Source: Obelidium mucronatum
Taxonomy: Eukaryota; Chytridiomycota; Chytridiomycetes; Chytridiales; Chytriomycetaceae
Direction: 5' to 3'
Length of the DNA stretch: 18,974 bases
NCBI GenBank assembly: GCA_025765595.1
Contig: JAIVFH010000460.1
Span: forward strand, 1-18,974
Shown: positions 7,943-18,042 of the stretch, in pieces
Position numbering within the stretch: position 1 is the stretch's first letter
Layout: the number at the start of each line of letters is the position of its first letter
Position numbers and translations under genes: made by a program
Notes under the pieces: model-generated
The model's database searches: none
What the model was told of the DNA's origin: nothing
The model's input: the letters and a program-made list of their open reading frames with translations, nothing else

Positions 7943-10478
7943 TCACCCACTTTCCCCACCCAACCCCAATCGATACAAACTCAATCCACCTGTTCCATCT
8001 GTACCCACACTACTTCCCCGACTACTACATACACTCTTTCCTCTCCTCCGAATCCCGCCTCCCAACTTGCCTCTTCTCCGCCTTCGCGTCTCGTCGTTGC
8101 TTTTCCTACTCCCAAGAGTTCCAAACTTTCTCCTTTCGCTGAATCCAGTAGTAGCTGTTCCGGCAGTAGCAACGCCGCCACTACCACCACTACCTTTCAC
8201 GACTTGCTCCCTTTCTTCGCCACTTGAACAGCTACCACTCTCCTCATCCTCCTCCTCCTCATCTTCATCATCTTCACTATCGTCACTGAAATACGGATCC
8301 TGCAGACCCCCACGAAACAAGTTGGCTATTTCCTTGGCATCAGGGGATGCGAACGCCGTATTCTCTCCCTTTGACAAAGATTTCCCAACCAACCCCTCAG
8401 CAGCAGCAGCAGCAGCTTTTTTGAGTTTCGGAGACTTCCTCTTATGAATATCATGATACTGATGGCCGTGACTTTCAACATCAACAAGTTCTCGATTCGG
8501 CGACCCAGGCACAGTTTTCGGTGTCCCACTGACCGGCGGCGTCGTGATCACCTTTTCCGCAAAAACAATATCTGGAACATGTGCTCGATGTACAGTGAGA
8601 AGCTGTTGCTGCTGCTGCTGCAAATGCAACGCTTCGCTGCTCGCAATCGCGGTTGCCGCAGCAACAATTTCCGCCACGGTTTCATGATACCATCCTTCTT
8701 TTCCTCCTCCTATACTGCTGACGCCGCTCTTGACGCTATGGCTTCTTTTTGTCATGAATACATCGGCTCCTTTATCGCCGCCGCCACCGCCGCTACCACG
8801 CGACATTGTCGGGTAATGTGCCGGTATCTCATAGTTTTCTTCATTCTTTCCTACTACTTCCTTTTCTTTTGCTGTTGATGACGTTGATCCACCGCCGACA
8901 ACCAGCGGTCTATGAGGCGCTAAAACAATCGGATACGCGTCGGATATCACTTGGATCTCATCTTCTTCTTGACCACTACTGCTGCTACTAGACCCAACAC
9001 CAGCGCCACCATTCTCTCTCAACGACCTCGCATAAGAAGGCGGCATCTCCTTCTTCTCTCCTCCCCTTACTCCTCCATCTCGCATAAGCACCACACCGCC
9101 ACCACTCCCATCACCACTAGTTTTCGAAACCAAAAACGGCAAATCATTACTGTCAGGCACAATCATACCGTTCCCATCACCAGCCCCATCACCAGCCCCT
9201 TCAACATCACGTTCTCCAACACCACCACCGCCACCACCACCACCGCCACCGCGCGTCTTCCCAACAACACCAACCACCACCTCTTCCCCCCTCTTCCGCG
9301 ATTTAAACGCCGCAAGAACAATCGCGGCCCCCGCAGCAGCAGCACCCGCCAAACACGCCAAACTTATCCCTACAATCGCACCCGTTGAAATCGGCGGCCC
9401 CGGCTCATTCGACACCGAAGACGGAGACGCGGTAGCCGTTGGTAGTGGTGGTGGCGATGTTGTTTGGATTTGTTGAATCGTTGTCGTGGTTGTCATGTTG
9501 TTGTTGGTGGTGGTGGAATTCGCGAAATTGTTTAGATCTGTATGATGATTTCAAGTAAGGTTTAATCAATTAAGAGGGTGGGTGGGGGTGGGGTTACCAA
9601 ACACAAAGAAGTTTGTTCCAGCTGGTTGAACTAGACACAAGGAATCATCTGGATACGAAACTCCAGCGAAAAAAGATACATTATGTGACTGCTGCTGCTG
9701 CTGCTGCTGCTGCTTGTTGTTTGCTTCTTGCGCCGACACAACTGCTTTCGCCCAAGATACCAAATCCGAGTTGTTATTCAAATTTATATGCGCAACTCCC
9801 ATTCCTTAATTTGCAGAGAATTGTTACAATATATAGTTTTTTAAAAAATGTCTCCTTTTTTTTTTTTGGTTTACCATTATTCTCAAAAGGCAAGAAAACA
9901 GGAATCCGTGCAACCCCCACAGGCGGCATACACGCATTATTGGAGAACCATGGAACTCCTTGGGTAATATTCAACGTGGAGTTGGATGGGATTTGGTACA
10001 ATACGAGACTGAGGGTTGATGATTGGGATAGATAGGGCGCGTACCAGTATACATTGAATAATTGTGGACTTGTTGTTGTTGTATTTGTTGAGCCGGAAGA
10101 GCTTTTTTTTTGTTTGGTTTTGTGAAGGTGTAAAAAGTGGAAGGGCCAAGCAGGTTCAATTGCACACATTTTTTGTATCGTCGTAGGTACATACCTGTTT
10201 CCAGCAGACGATGAGGGAACAGTCGTTGTTGAATTGATTCCACCATTGTTTTGTTCGGATACAAGTGTGATTATTGAGGGCGAGTCAATGCATACTGATG
10301 TTGTTTGGCTGCAGTAGCTGTTTGATTCTGCGCCTATACTAGTTGAGTTGCTGTTATTGCTGCTGTTGCTAGTCGTGCCCGTTATTGAGTTGCTTGTATC
10401 CGCTTGTGGTTGTGGTTGTTGCTGTGCCCAGGCAATGCTGGCTGCAACAGTTGCTATGATGGTGCTTGGGATAATCAT
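7943..10478 (-). CDS. Type I single-pass membrane protein with long disordered cytoplasmic tail
   Basis: Joins 10478-10195, 10101-9875, 9804-9598 and 9537-7943 give 770 residues with continuous frame. Residues 1-18 are a signal peptide (MIIPSTIIATVAASIAWA) before a Gln-rich start of the mature chain. The ectodomain (about 19-290) is Ser/Thr/Asn-rich with many N-x-S/T sequons. It includes a possible beta-sandwich around FNVYWYAPYL...LSLVLYQIPSNSTLNITQGVP, loosely like Kre9/Knh1-type cell-wall domains (weak). A Gln tract follows, then a Pro/Thr stalk. One helix, STGAIVGISLACLAGAAAAG onward (about 291-316), ends at stop-transfer KSRKR. The 454-residue tail has Gly runs, an Asp/Glu tract and Arg-rich patches. 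The layout recalls cell-wall sensors, but no known family is recognised. An in-frame ATG at 10523 is rejected because it would bury the signal peptide. Confidence 0.75.
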
Positions 10479-10817
10479 GTTTTTTTTTCTTTGATTCAAT
10501 AATAAAAGCGACTTTGAAAACAACAGACCCTCAGTATCATCATTATTTACATTACAGTTTAGTTACTCGATTGCTAAAATTACAAGACCGAGAAATGGCA
10601 ATAGATATCTATTTTTTTATTTGTTTTATAAAAAACACTATCCGACTATATTGGCTATTTAAAATCCACATCGCGCTTTTTTTTATCCCCGTTTCAAGGT
10701 CCATATTTGCTAGTGATCGCGGCCGTTGAGGAAATAACGCGTCTCCCCTAATTTTTTTTCCGCCCTCTTAACTTTTCAGACAATTCTTTGAACAAAAAAA
10801 CAAACACACCCCCAACC
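10479..10817. promoter_or_regulatory. Divergent intergenic region, membrane protein gene and LRR gene
   Basis: 339 nt between two start codons pointing away from each other. The sequence is A/T-rich with T tracts at 10481-10490, 10612-10618 and 10677-10684. A single ACGCGT word lies at 10737-10742, the core of the yeast MluI cell-cycle box; the same hexamer also occurs in coding sequence here, so it is weak evidence. No gene is supported. Confidence 0.5.
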
Positions 10818-12082
10818 ATGAAGATCACTGCCTGCGTAGCCGCTCTCACTCTCGCATTCTCTTACGCGAATGCCGCCAAGACACCGAATTCTGATTGTTT
10901 GATCTTGACCACCGCGCTCAAGGATTACGACTTTGGTCAGGGCGACTGCACTGTCCTCAAGAATACCACTGTGGTTACTTGGAGCTACCAGGCAGGTGAT
11001 CCTGTGATTACTTCCTCGATTTCTACGGCGACAGCTGCGGCTGCTTCTAGCTCTACTTCTCGGGCTGCTACGTCGAGTGCTACAGTTTCTGCGTCTGCCT
11101 CTTCGGCTTCTGCATCTTTGGCTTCTGCATCCTCGGCTTCTGCCTCCTCTTCTACTGTATCTAGAGATGTATCACTTAATCTCAGGTTTAAGAAAAGAAA
11201 GAGAGCCACCAATGACAAACCAGCGTATGTAGCATGTCCCTTACTTTTTTTTTGTTGTAATTGACAATCTAATTCGCTTTTTTTTTGTAATATTCAATAC
11301 CACGATTTGAATCAGACGTTTGATTGTTTTGTAAGTGGGAGAATGCAAAATGCTATTTCTATTTGTTTCTGTGCAGCTAAGCACCAGTTTTCTTTTTTTT
11401 TCTTCAGGGCTGCGTCTGGACTCGGTTTGACTGGACTTATTCCATCCGAACTCGGCCAACTCACAGGGTTAACAAAATTGTAGGGCGGATTTTTTTATTG
11501 GTTGTTCTTTTAAACTGTGTGGAATATCGAAATTGAGTGATCTTTCTTTTCTTAGGGATTTGAGTAACAATAAGTTGTATGGAAATATTCCTGGATCGCT
11601 AAAGGACTTGGTGAACTTGTCTGAAATGTAAGGGGGCAACAGTATTTCTTGGAGGTACTGAAAAAAAAACCCACAACTATAGCAACCTTTCAGGAAACCA
11701 AGTAGTCGCACCAGCAGCATTCCTGACCTACTTGCTCAAGAAGAAAATCCTTGTTCTCACTGCTGGAACCTGTATTCCAGGCTCCCCAAACCTTCCTGCC
11801 GATTGCCCCGTGGACGTTAGTTACTTGGTGTGCCAAAACACAGCCAATGATGGCCGCTTCGTGGACTCTAAATTCGACGAAGCCTGGAAGTCTTACAACT
11901 CCCAGACATCGTACGACGGCCTGGAAGCATGGCACGACAAGAATCCAACTGGAAACCCACACATTGCTGAGATGGACTTTCAAGAGTTTGTACACTACAC
12001 GCATAAGGTGAAGCAGTGTGTGAAAACGAGCCCGCAGTATGGATACTATTGGAAAGTGAGCGGTGGCACTCAGTTCTTGTAG
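10818..12082 (+). CDS. Secreted plant-type leucine-rich-repeat protein
   Basis: Joins 10818-11224, 11316-11330, 11408-11479, 11556-11627 and 11683-12082 give 321 residues. A signal peptide ends after ANA (residue 19). Cys29 and Cys40 may form an N-cap disulfide. A Ser/Ala/Thr-rich stalk (about 65-115) leads to a basic cluster, KKRKR, that could be a Kex2-type cleavage site. The LRRs read RLIVLAASGLGLTGLIPSEL, then LTKLDLSNNKLYGNIPGSL, then LSEINLSGNQV, which is the LxxLxLxxNxLxGxIP pattern of plant-specific-type LRRs. The C-terminal 110 residues have Cys219, Cys229, Cys243 or nearby Cys and no membrane helix or GPI signal. The second and third LRR exons are each 72 nt in the same phase. The ligand is unknown; such proteins usually bind other proteins outside the cell. 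Confidence 0.85.
11316..11330 (+). other. Predicted 15-nt microexon in the LRR gene
   Basis: The bases lie between an acceptor TTTGAATCAG and a very strong donor GTAAGTGGG. Included, they keep frame and add R-L-I-V-L, exactly the residues expected ahead of the first LRR's GLGLTG. Skipping them leaves one 183-nt intron, long for this window; including them gives 91- and 77-nt introns. Confidence 0.65.
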
Positions 12083-12254
12083 AAGTTGTCTTTTTTATTA
12101 TTAGTTTCGTTTTTTTAAAAAAAAAAAAGAGAAAGATGCATTTCCTTTATTTGATTAACCATTCGTTTTGTATTATTTCCCGTTATTATTGAATACAACT
12201 CTTTTTCTTTTTTTTTCTTTTTTTTCACAAGCAAACAAAAAAAAACACCAAAAA

Positions 12255-12977
12255 ATGTCACTCATCTTCCGCCGCCTCTTTTCAGCAACTTCATTCCACT
12301 TGGAAAAGAAAAACCTGTTTGTTGGAAACCTCTCGTGGACCACCAAGGGCGAGGACTTGGCTACCCTCTTCTCCCAGTTTGGAAAAGTTGAATCTGCCAG
12401 AGTTATGAGCGACAGAGAGACTGGACGAAGCAGAGGATTCGGCTTTGTTGAAATGGCCGAAGCTACTGAGGCTGATGCTGCTATCGAGAAGCTGAATGGT
12501 CTTGAGTACCAAGGAAGAGAACTCAAGGTGTGTTGTTTGTTTGTTTGTTGTTTCTTATCGCTTTCTTTCTTCTTCTTCTGCGCGGTACGCGGATTATTTC
12601 TTGCTTCTTGGTGGCTGGATTGTTGAAAAGCGCAGGGGTTTTCACTTCGTTTTGCGTGCTTGTGTGTGACTCATCACCGGACAAGGAAAAGAAGGAGAGA
12701 AAAAAATAGGAGAACTAACTCCCTCTTCTCCCTTTGATTGAAATAGGTGAACCCTTCGGAGCCAAGGCCAGAACGTCCAGAGGGAGGTTTCCAACGTCGT
12801 GAAGGAGGTTTCCAAAGCCGTGGCCCCCCTCGTGAAGGAGGATTCCAACGCGGTCCACCACGTGAAGGAGGTTACCAATCCCGTGGCCCACCACGCGAAG
12901 GAGGTTTCCAACGTGGCCCACCACGTGACCGTGACGGAGGCAACAGAGGCGGTGACAGAAGCGGTGACAGATACTAA
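12255..12977 (+). CDS. RRM RNA-binding protein with Gly/Arg/Pro repeat tail
   Basis: Joins 12255-12527 and 12747-12977 give 167 residues; the 219-nt intron has a GAACTAACTC branch site and ends AAATAG. One RRM spans about 18-95, with RNP2 LFVGNL (21-26) and RNP1 RGFGFVEM (60-67), followed by GLEYQGRELKVN. The tail (about 100-167) repeats GGFQRGPPRE-like units and ends in a short RGG-type segment. The N-terminus MSLIFRRLFSATSF is hydrophobic and basic with no acidic residue, consistent with a mitochondrial presequence, so it may resemble the mitochondrial glycine-rich RNA-binding proteins. A nuclear or cytosolic GRP-like protein is the alternative. The start is the first ATG after an A-rich leader. 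Confidence 0.88.
12775..12941 (+). repeat. Tandem coding repeat, GGF/YQ(S)RGPPRE unit
   Basis: Near-identical units of about 27-33 nt (consensus words gaaggaggtttccaac and cgtggcccaccacg) repeat about six times in the second RRM exon. They encode GGFQ/GGYQ blocks alternating with GPPRE. Array length is likely to vary between strains because the DNA units are so alike. Confidence 0.8.
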
Positions 12978-13236
12978 AGATGCCTTTCTAGAGGGAGAGA
13001 TTGGGGGGGAAAGGGACTGAGAATCGTGTGTATTTTGAATGTGTTGGGGAACATCCATTCAAGCTTCTCTTCTTTTCTTTGTGTACCTTTTGTCGCCCCT
13101 TTACTCAGTTATTTCTTCAGTCATTTCTTAATTATCTCTTGTGAATCCTTATTTGTGCATTAGCAAAAAATATACAATGAAAACTTGTGGGGGAAATCAA
13201 TTTTGTGTGTATAGATATGTCTATTCTAACCATTAG
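12978..13236. other. Convergent 3' intergenic region, RRM gene and RasGAP gene
   Basis: The RRM gene (plus) and the RasGAP gene (minus) end facing each other with 259 nt between stop codons. The stretch is T-rich on the plus strand. It holds no supported reading frame or RNA gene, and no perfect AATAAA was noticed on either strand. Confidence 0.5.
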
Positions 13237-16200
13237 TTATTCACAGCTAGTATTTCCACCCATCCAACCTCCAAATAATCTCATGAGACTATTTGGCTGT
13301 TGTGGTATATTGGTGGTATTCTCTCTCTCATCCAGCTGTGGATACTCCTTCAAACTCCAGGCCTTCAACCCCGCAAAACTTGCATTCAACGCGTGCACGT
13401 CATTGCAATGCCATAACACCGCGTAATGATGCAAGTGATGTATATTCTCCTCTTGATCTTCCCCTTTTGCTGAACCATCTTTATCTTTGGCATTGGCAAG
13501 CAAAAACGATGAAGCACCAGCGATTTCGGCTGCAATTGCAGGCATTTCAGATGCAATAGTGGCGAAAAATAAATTAATCGCTTGGATTTGAGCAGCCCGG
13601 TTTCCCACGGCTGATTTACAAATCCCTGTAGTCTCAGAGCCTCCTGTCTTAATCTTGCCATCACCACTAGTTGCACTACCACTGCCAGAAAATATTTCCT
13701 TCAACTTGGAAATAGCTCCGTTGCTGACACCACTACTACTGCTACCTACCATCTTAGCCGACCCCTCCAACAACTTTGTTGCAGACTTTCTCCCAAATAT
13801 CCTCCCACTTGGCAAAGAAGCGCGTTTTGCGAACCCATTGCTCTGTTTCCCGGCACCACCAGCGTTGCTACTGTTACCATTCATTGCACTTACACCACTC
13901 AAAGTCGTCATCATCACACTTCCTGCACTACAGTTAGCCGTGGCTGGCACCGGCGTCGACACTCTCCTTGGGTTTCCAGAAGTAGATCGCTGAGACTGTG
14001 ACCGACGTAATATCATTCCTCCTCCTCCGCCAGCTGCTGCTGCAGGTAATAACGGCCTTAATGCGGTTACCGAAACAAGGAGCCCTTCGTCTTTCCTTCC
14101 TGATCCGTTACGGAGTCCAACATCACCACCCTTTAATAGCATAGGACTCGAAGTCGAGTGCCTCTTGTTTGAAGGCTTCATGGCAATGGTATTTGTGCTG
14201 GCGCTTCCAGAAGCAGTTGTAGTAGGGGCAGCTGCAGGAGCACCAGAGCCAGAAGAGGCGGATCCAGGTGACATCATACGAATATTGCGAAATGATGATT
14301 TCATTAATATGGCCCCCATCGCAGTACTCGTCTGCTGTGGTCGAGGCTGGAAGATTGTTGGGTCTGTAAGGTTGAACACGCAATGGTATACATTGGGTAC
14401 AATAGCTGACGAGCAAGATGTAGGATTCTGATGGCAGCTTTGAACATGCTGATGCTGATTGTGTGAATCCCCCTCCATATTTAAATCAAACGCGGATGTT
14501 GCATGAGGAACTCTGCTACTTTCTGAGCATGTATTAATACTGATATTGCTTGTTCGAGTAGTATTGATGGCATTGGTCATTGCATTGCTTCCGTTTTGAG
14601 GTGTTTTCCAACTTTCTGGCCCTTCTTGTACCAGTGCTTCCACCAACGTTTTTATTTGCAAGCGGTAGGATTTCAAGAGGTTGTTTAGCGGCATCATGTA
14701 GTCTTCTTTGATCCCAAATTCTACACCGTTGGATGCTGCCGTAAGGACCTTTCCAGCAAGGATTAAACCACGGCGATGTGCGGGCGTGGGGGGTATAATG
14801 TCTGGAGTAATAATAGCTGAAAAGATTGAAGTTTGAGATTTTTTTTTTTTTTTTTGGTTTTGTTTAGATTACACAAATCACAAAGTTTGTGCGACAGACA
14901 TACATGGTACTAGGTATCGCAGAAATAGCAAAGAACCAAGTACTTTCTCGACTAATGTAAGTCGTCCTTCAATATCCGCAGCACCGCACGATATGGATTG
15001 TTTTCGCCCGCCAGGCCTATGGGGGAAAAAAAGATGTTAGATTCAGAAATGATTCTGCTCCGCAATCAACTCACATATTATTTACGGACAACTGGGGCGC
15101 CGCCGATGTTCTCCTTTTGCTTTTACCTTTGTAGCCCCCATTTGTGCCAGCAATTACATTAACTCCGTTGCTCTGTGTTCCCGGTGCTGGCAACGAAAAC
15201 GGACAATTTGTCTCTGAGTTCAAAGAGACATCTCCATCTTCCCGTGCGTCTTCTTGCAGTTTAGAAAGAGAACTCCTTGCTTCCGCGAATTGCTTTTGCT
15301 CAGAGTCGCAGCGCTTTAGAAAAGCATAGTCTAGAGAGGAAGGCGTTGCACTTATAATGTTGATTTGAAGGTTGTTTCCGTTGGTGGTTTCGTTTGCACT
15401 TGTGGCCGTGCTTTTGCTGTTTGACTGATCTTGCTGAAGCTGTCCTAACTGTTGAAAATAATTGCCTGACTTCAGCGGTGGAGGGGTAATACTGGCTGTG
15501 GTTTCTTCCGAAGTGGTGGGGGAAGCCGCTTTGGCTGCTGATTGAGAGTTACTTGTCAAGTCAGACAGTTTCTCATGATTTAAGGAATCTGATTTGTAAG
15601 AAGCCACTTGATTCTGCAATCGCAGTAATTTCTTGACATTTGCATCCTCATCTCCATTCACAATTGAATTTTCACTGTTGAACACGGTTTCTGGGCCGTT
15701 GAGAGTCACTGACTGGTTTTCTTCGCTGTTGCCGTGCATCAGATTCCCACCGATACGATGGTTGATGGATGCGGGAACGGAAACGGTTGTGGGTAAGTCA
15801 TCCAACAGTGGCGCACTTGCGGTTCTCCCATTTCGCACTCCACTACTTTCAATACCATCCAATTTTTCGATACTATTCCGCTTTGAACTCGCCACACTCC
15901 CAGATTCATCCGAATTTTTGCTCCCACCACCAAAAACTTGCCAAAATTTTCTATTGAAACTGCTCAACCCTCCCTTTTGTGACCTCGAAGGTTGGATAGC
16001 ACCACCAGTTTCAATACTGCCGCCTGCTTCACTCTTTGATTGATTGCTCTTGGTACTTGGACTCCTACTCAGCCTGTTTTCTCCGTTTTTCGTGTAATGA
16101 GAGTTTGCTGTCAACGTTGTCACGGCTACGCCACCACCATCCCCACCCCCACCAATATTCCCAACATCTGCTATTTCACCCGCACTTTTCGTGCTCACCC

Positions 16201-17887
16201 TGCTAAAACTAGCCGCACTTCCACTCCGAATCGACCCAACACTCCCAGAAACACTCAATCCACCACCACCACCAGCAGCACCATGGATGCTGCTTTTATA
16301 ATTGGAATCAAAAAAATAATGACAAGAACCACTATTTCCTCCTCCTCCTCCTCCACCTCCACCACCGCTCCGTGTACTACTTCTTGTTCGCGCGTTCGCT
16401 CCAGATACAGGGTTCCCATCGCTGATACCTCCATACCCAATAAACCCTCCACCACTCCCAGACCCCTTCCGCGAACCCGCTGCTTTTTTAAAACTACTAC
16501 TGTTTCTACTGTTGCTGTTGCTGCTGCTGCTGCTACCGTTGGCATTAGCAGCAGCCGCAACTTCTAGACTTGGATTACTGTGATTAAACCCCGTCGCACT
16601 CGACCAGAAATTAGTTCGCTGCTGATGCGGCTGGTGGTGCTGCTGCCCACCACCACCAGCATCGGCCAATAAATGGAGGGAAGCCGCGCTTTTTTTCCGG
16701 GGCGTGCTGTATGCACTGTTTGATGGGCTCTGAGAAGTAGAACCGACGGGTTTCGGGAATGATGTTGGGGGTGGTGCCCCAGCAGCAGCGGGTAGCAAAG
16801 GATGGCTTCGATTCATACTGTTGATACTAGCTATTGAAGCGGAAGCGATAGTTGAGTTACTTGATGATGTAAGCGGCTGCTGCTGCTGCAATGGCGGCGG
16901 CAACGACGGTGGTGGTGGTCTCAAACACTGTGTCAACTCAATTCCTCGTTCCATTCCTTGCTTTAAAAATCTACAGAGTCTTTTCACGCTCTCTGGGATT
17001 TCATCTGCTGTTGGTGATGGGGAGGGATTACTTTTGATTCCCTCGTCGGCGCCGTCGACTCCCCCTTGACAGTCACCACTTCTGCTCCTCCTCCCGTTCC
17101 CGGTGACAGCGCGCTGGATGAAAACATTCAGTATAAATGTACACACGGTGCTGAGGTTCTCTTGATTCCGTTCAATCTCAAGCGCCAAGGTTTCATTCGT
17201 TAAACTCCCGCTTCCTCCACCACCCTCTCCCGATATGTTGGTGCTAGCGGCGACGGTAGGGGCGACAGCACAAGAATTTTTGAGTTTCATTGGATCCATT
17301 TCGCAGTGCTCCAAGAGCGGGAACAATGACTCCAAAACACGCGGGATCGTTTTATGCAGGAAATGATTTCCAGTTTGTCGAATATACGTTGTGAGAAGAA
17401 GCGTTGTTAGACTGTTATCTCGAAGAATGTCGTTCAAGTCTTTTTCCTTGTACTCTTTTTTTTTTTTTTTTTTTTTTTTAATTCATCAGCCAATGTTTTT
17501 TGCAGCAGAGGGTCCACTCACCAAACTGAACAATCTTTATAGCAAGCAGCCGTTTCAAGAAAATCTCTTGGCATGATATTCTCGTCTCATTTTCATCTGT
17601 TGGTGCTGCTGCTGGTGTGGACACTGTCTCTTCACAGAATCCCAACAATGCCAACACACCATTCGCGATCAAGGAGGCCTTTTCACCAACGAATGGAACA
17701 TGACATATTGCGAGTAATAGCGTCGCGTTATTTTCAAGAAGATGCGTTATGGGAACCTGAGTTGGGAAAGCAGCAAGTTTTTGGATTATTAATAATGATT
17801 CCAATACACAAGAGGGGTCAAAAATAAAAAAACACACACAAGCAAAGTTTCCGATGGTTCATCTTTTAGTCGGACAGGAGGACCCAT
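13237..17887 (-). CDS. Neurofibromin-like RasGAP with two large insertions inside the GAP domain
   Basis: Joins 17887-17840, 17756-17522, 17454-15075, 15016-14904 and 14816-13237 give 1451 residues with continuous frame. GAP elements in order: a helical lead-in (16-94); KDLNDILRDNSLTTLLL with the putative arginine finger Arg106; LHKTIPRVLESL; a helix near 190-212 and PESVKRLCRFLKQG (248-261); GSLLFLRYLVPS (915-926), the RasGAP FLR signature with Arg921; RRGLILAGKVLTAASN and KEDYMMPLNNLLKS (to about 977); INLFFATIASEMP (about 1340) and HYAVLWHCND (about 1390). The last two match the end of the neurofibromin GAP fold. RasGAPs speed GTP hydrolysis on Ras. Disordered Ser/Gly-rich sequence of about 620 and 335 residues splits the fold. 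Several R/K-R-x-S sites suggest kinase control (inference). The start is uncertain: upstream exons are possible. Confidence 0.85.
14904..15016 (-). other. Exon 4 of the RasGAP gene, carrying the FLR signature
   Basis: A 113-nt exon between a CCCCCATAG acceptor and a GTATGTCTG donor. It encodes residues 889-925 and completes residues 888 and 926, including GSLLFLRYLVP. The proline is followed across the junction by Ser then IITPDIIPP, fitting the family's P-[AS] position. It shows that the sequences on either side of the giant insertion belong to one protein. Confidence 0.85.
15075..17454 (-). other. Exon 3 of the RasGAP gene, with the roughly 620-residue insertion
   Basis: A 2380-nt exon. 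Its first part (residues 95-275) is GAP domain; the rest is Ser-, Gly-, Asn- and Pro-rich with a Gln tract, poly-Gly, and His-Gln runs. Within it, a short region around SSFNRKFWQVFGGGSK is less degenerate and could be a linear motif. The exon ends in KRRTSAAP, a kinase-type site, shortly before the FLR exon. Confidence 0.8.
17455..17521 (-). other. RasGAP intron 2 with a poly(A) 3' end
   Basis: A 67-nt intron with donor TTTG|GTGAGT. A run of about 24 A residues reaches the acceptor AG in place of a pyrimidine tract. The junction is fixed by frame: residue 95 is completed as Glu and continues YKEKDLNDILRDN, the conserved GAP segment. Confidence 0.75.
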
Positions 17888-18042
17888 AAGATTCTGTCAA
17901 ATGGTTGCAAGAAAGATGGGGGTTGCTGGGGAAAAAAAAACTCCTCCCAGAAGGGAAAATTGTCAGTATTTTTTCTTCTGTTTTCACACAAAAACTGAAT
18001 GACGTTCGCTAATAATATTATCATCTATCATCAAGATCACAT
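17888..18042 (-). promoter_or_regulatory. Short gap between FIST gene 3' end and RasGAP start
   Basis: 155 nt, same-strand head to tail. It contains a strong acceptor-like tract ending CCCCAG (near 17925) and another AG (CAG at about 17893) just before the RasGAP ATG. This may mean that the RasGAP mRNA has an upstream leader exon. No reading frame is supported in it. Confidence 0.35.

Noticed and set aside
8067..9388. Several plus-strand open frames opposite the membrane protein gene
   Set aside because: They are Ser/Leu/Thr-rich shadows of the biased codon use of the minus-strand tail exon.
16040..16567. 175-residue plus-strand open frame rich in Thr and Ser
   Set aside because: It is antisense to the Gly/Ser/Asn-rich RasGAP insertion, where low complexity keeps several frames open.
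17456..17479. Long T run as an integrated poly(A) tail of a retrocopy
   Set aside because: It lies inside an intron whose both junctions are fixed by frame, with no flanking duplication or element.
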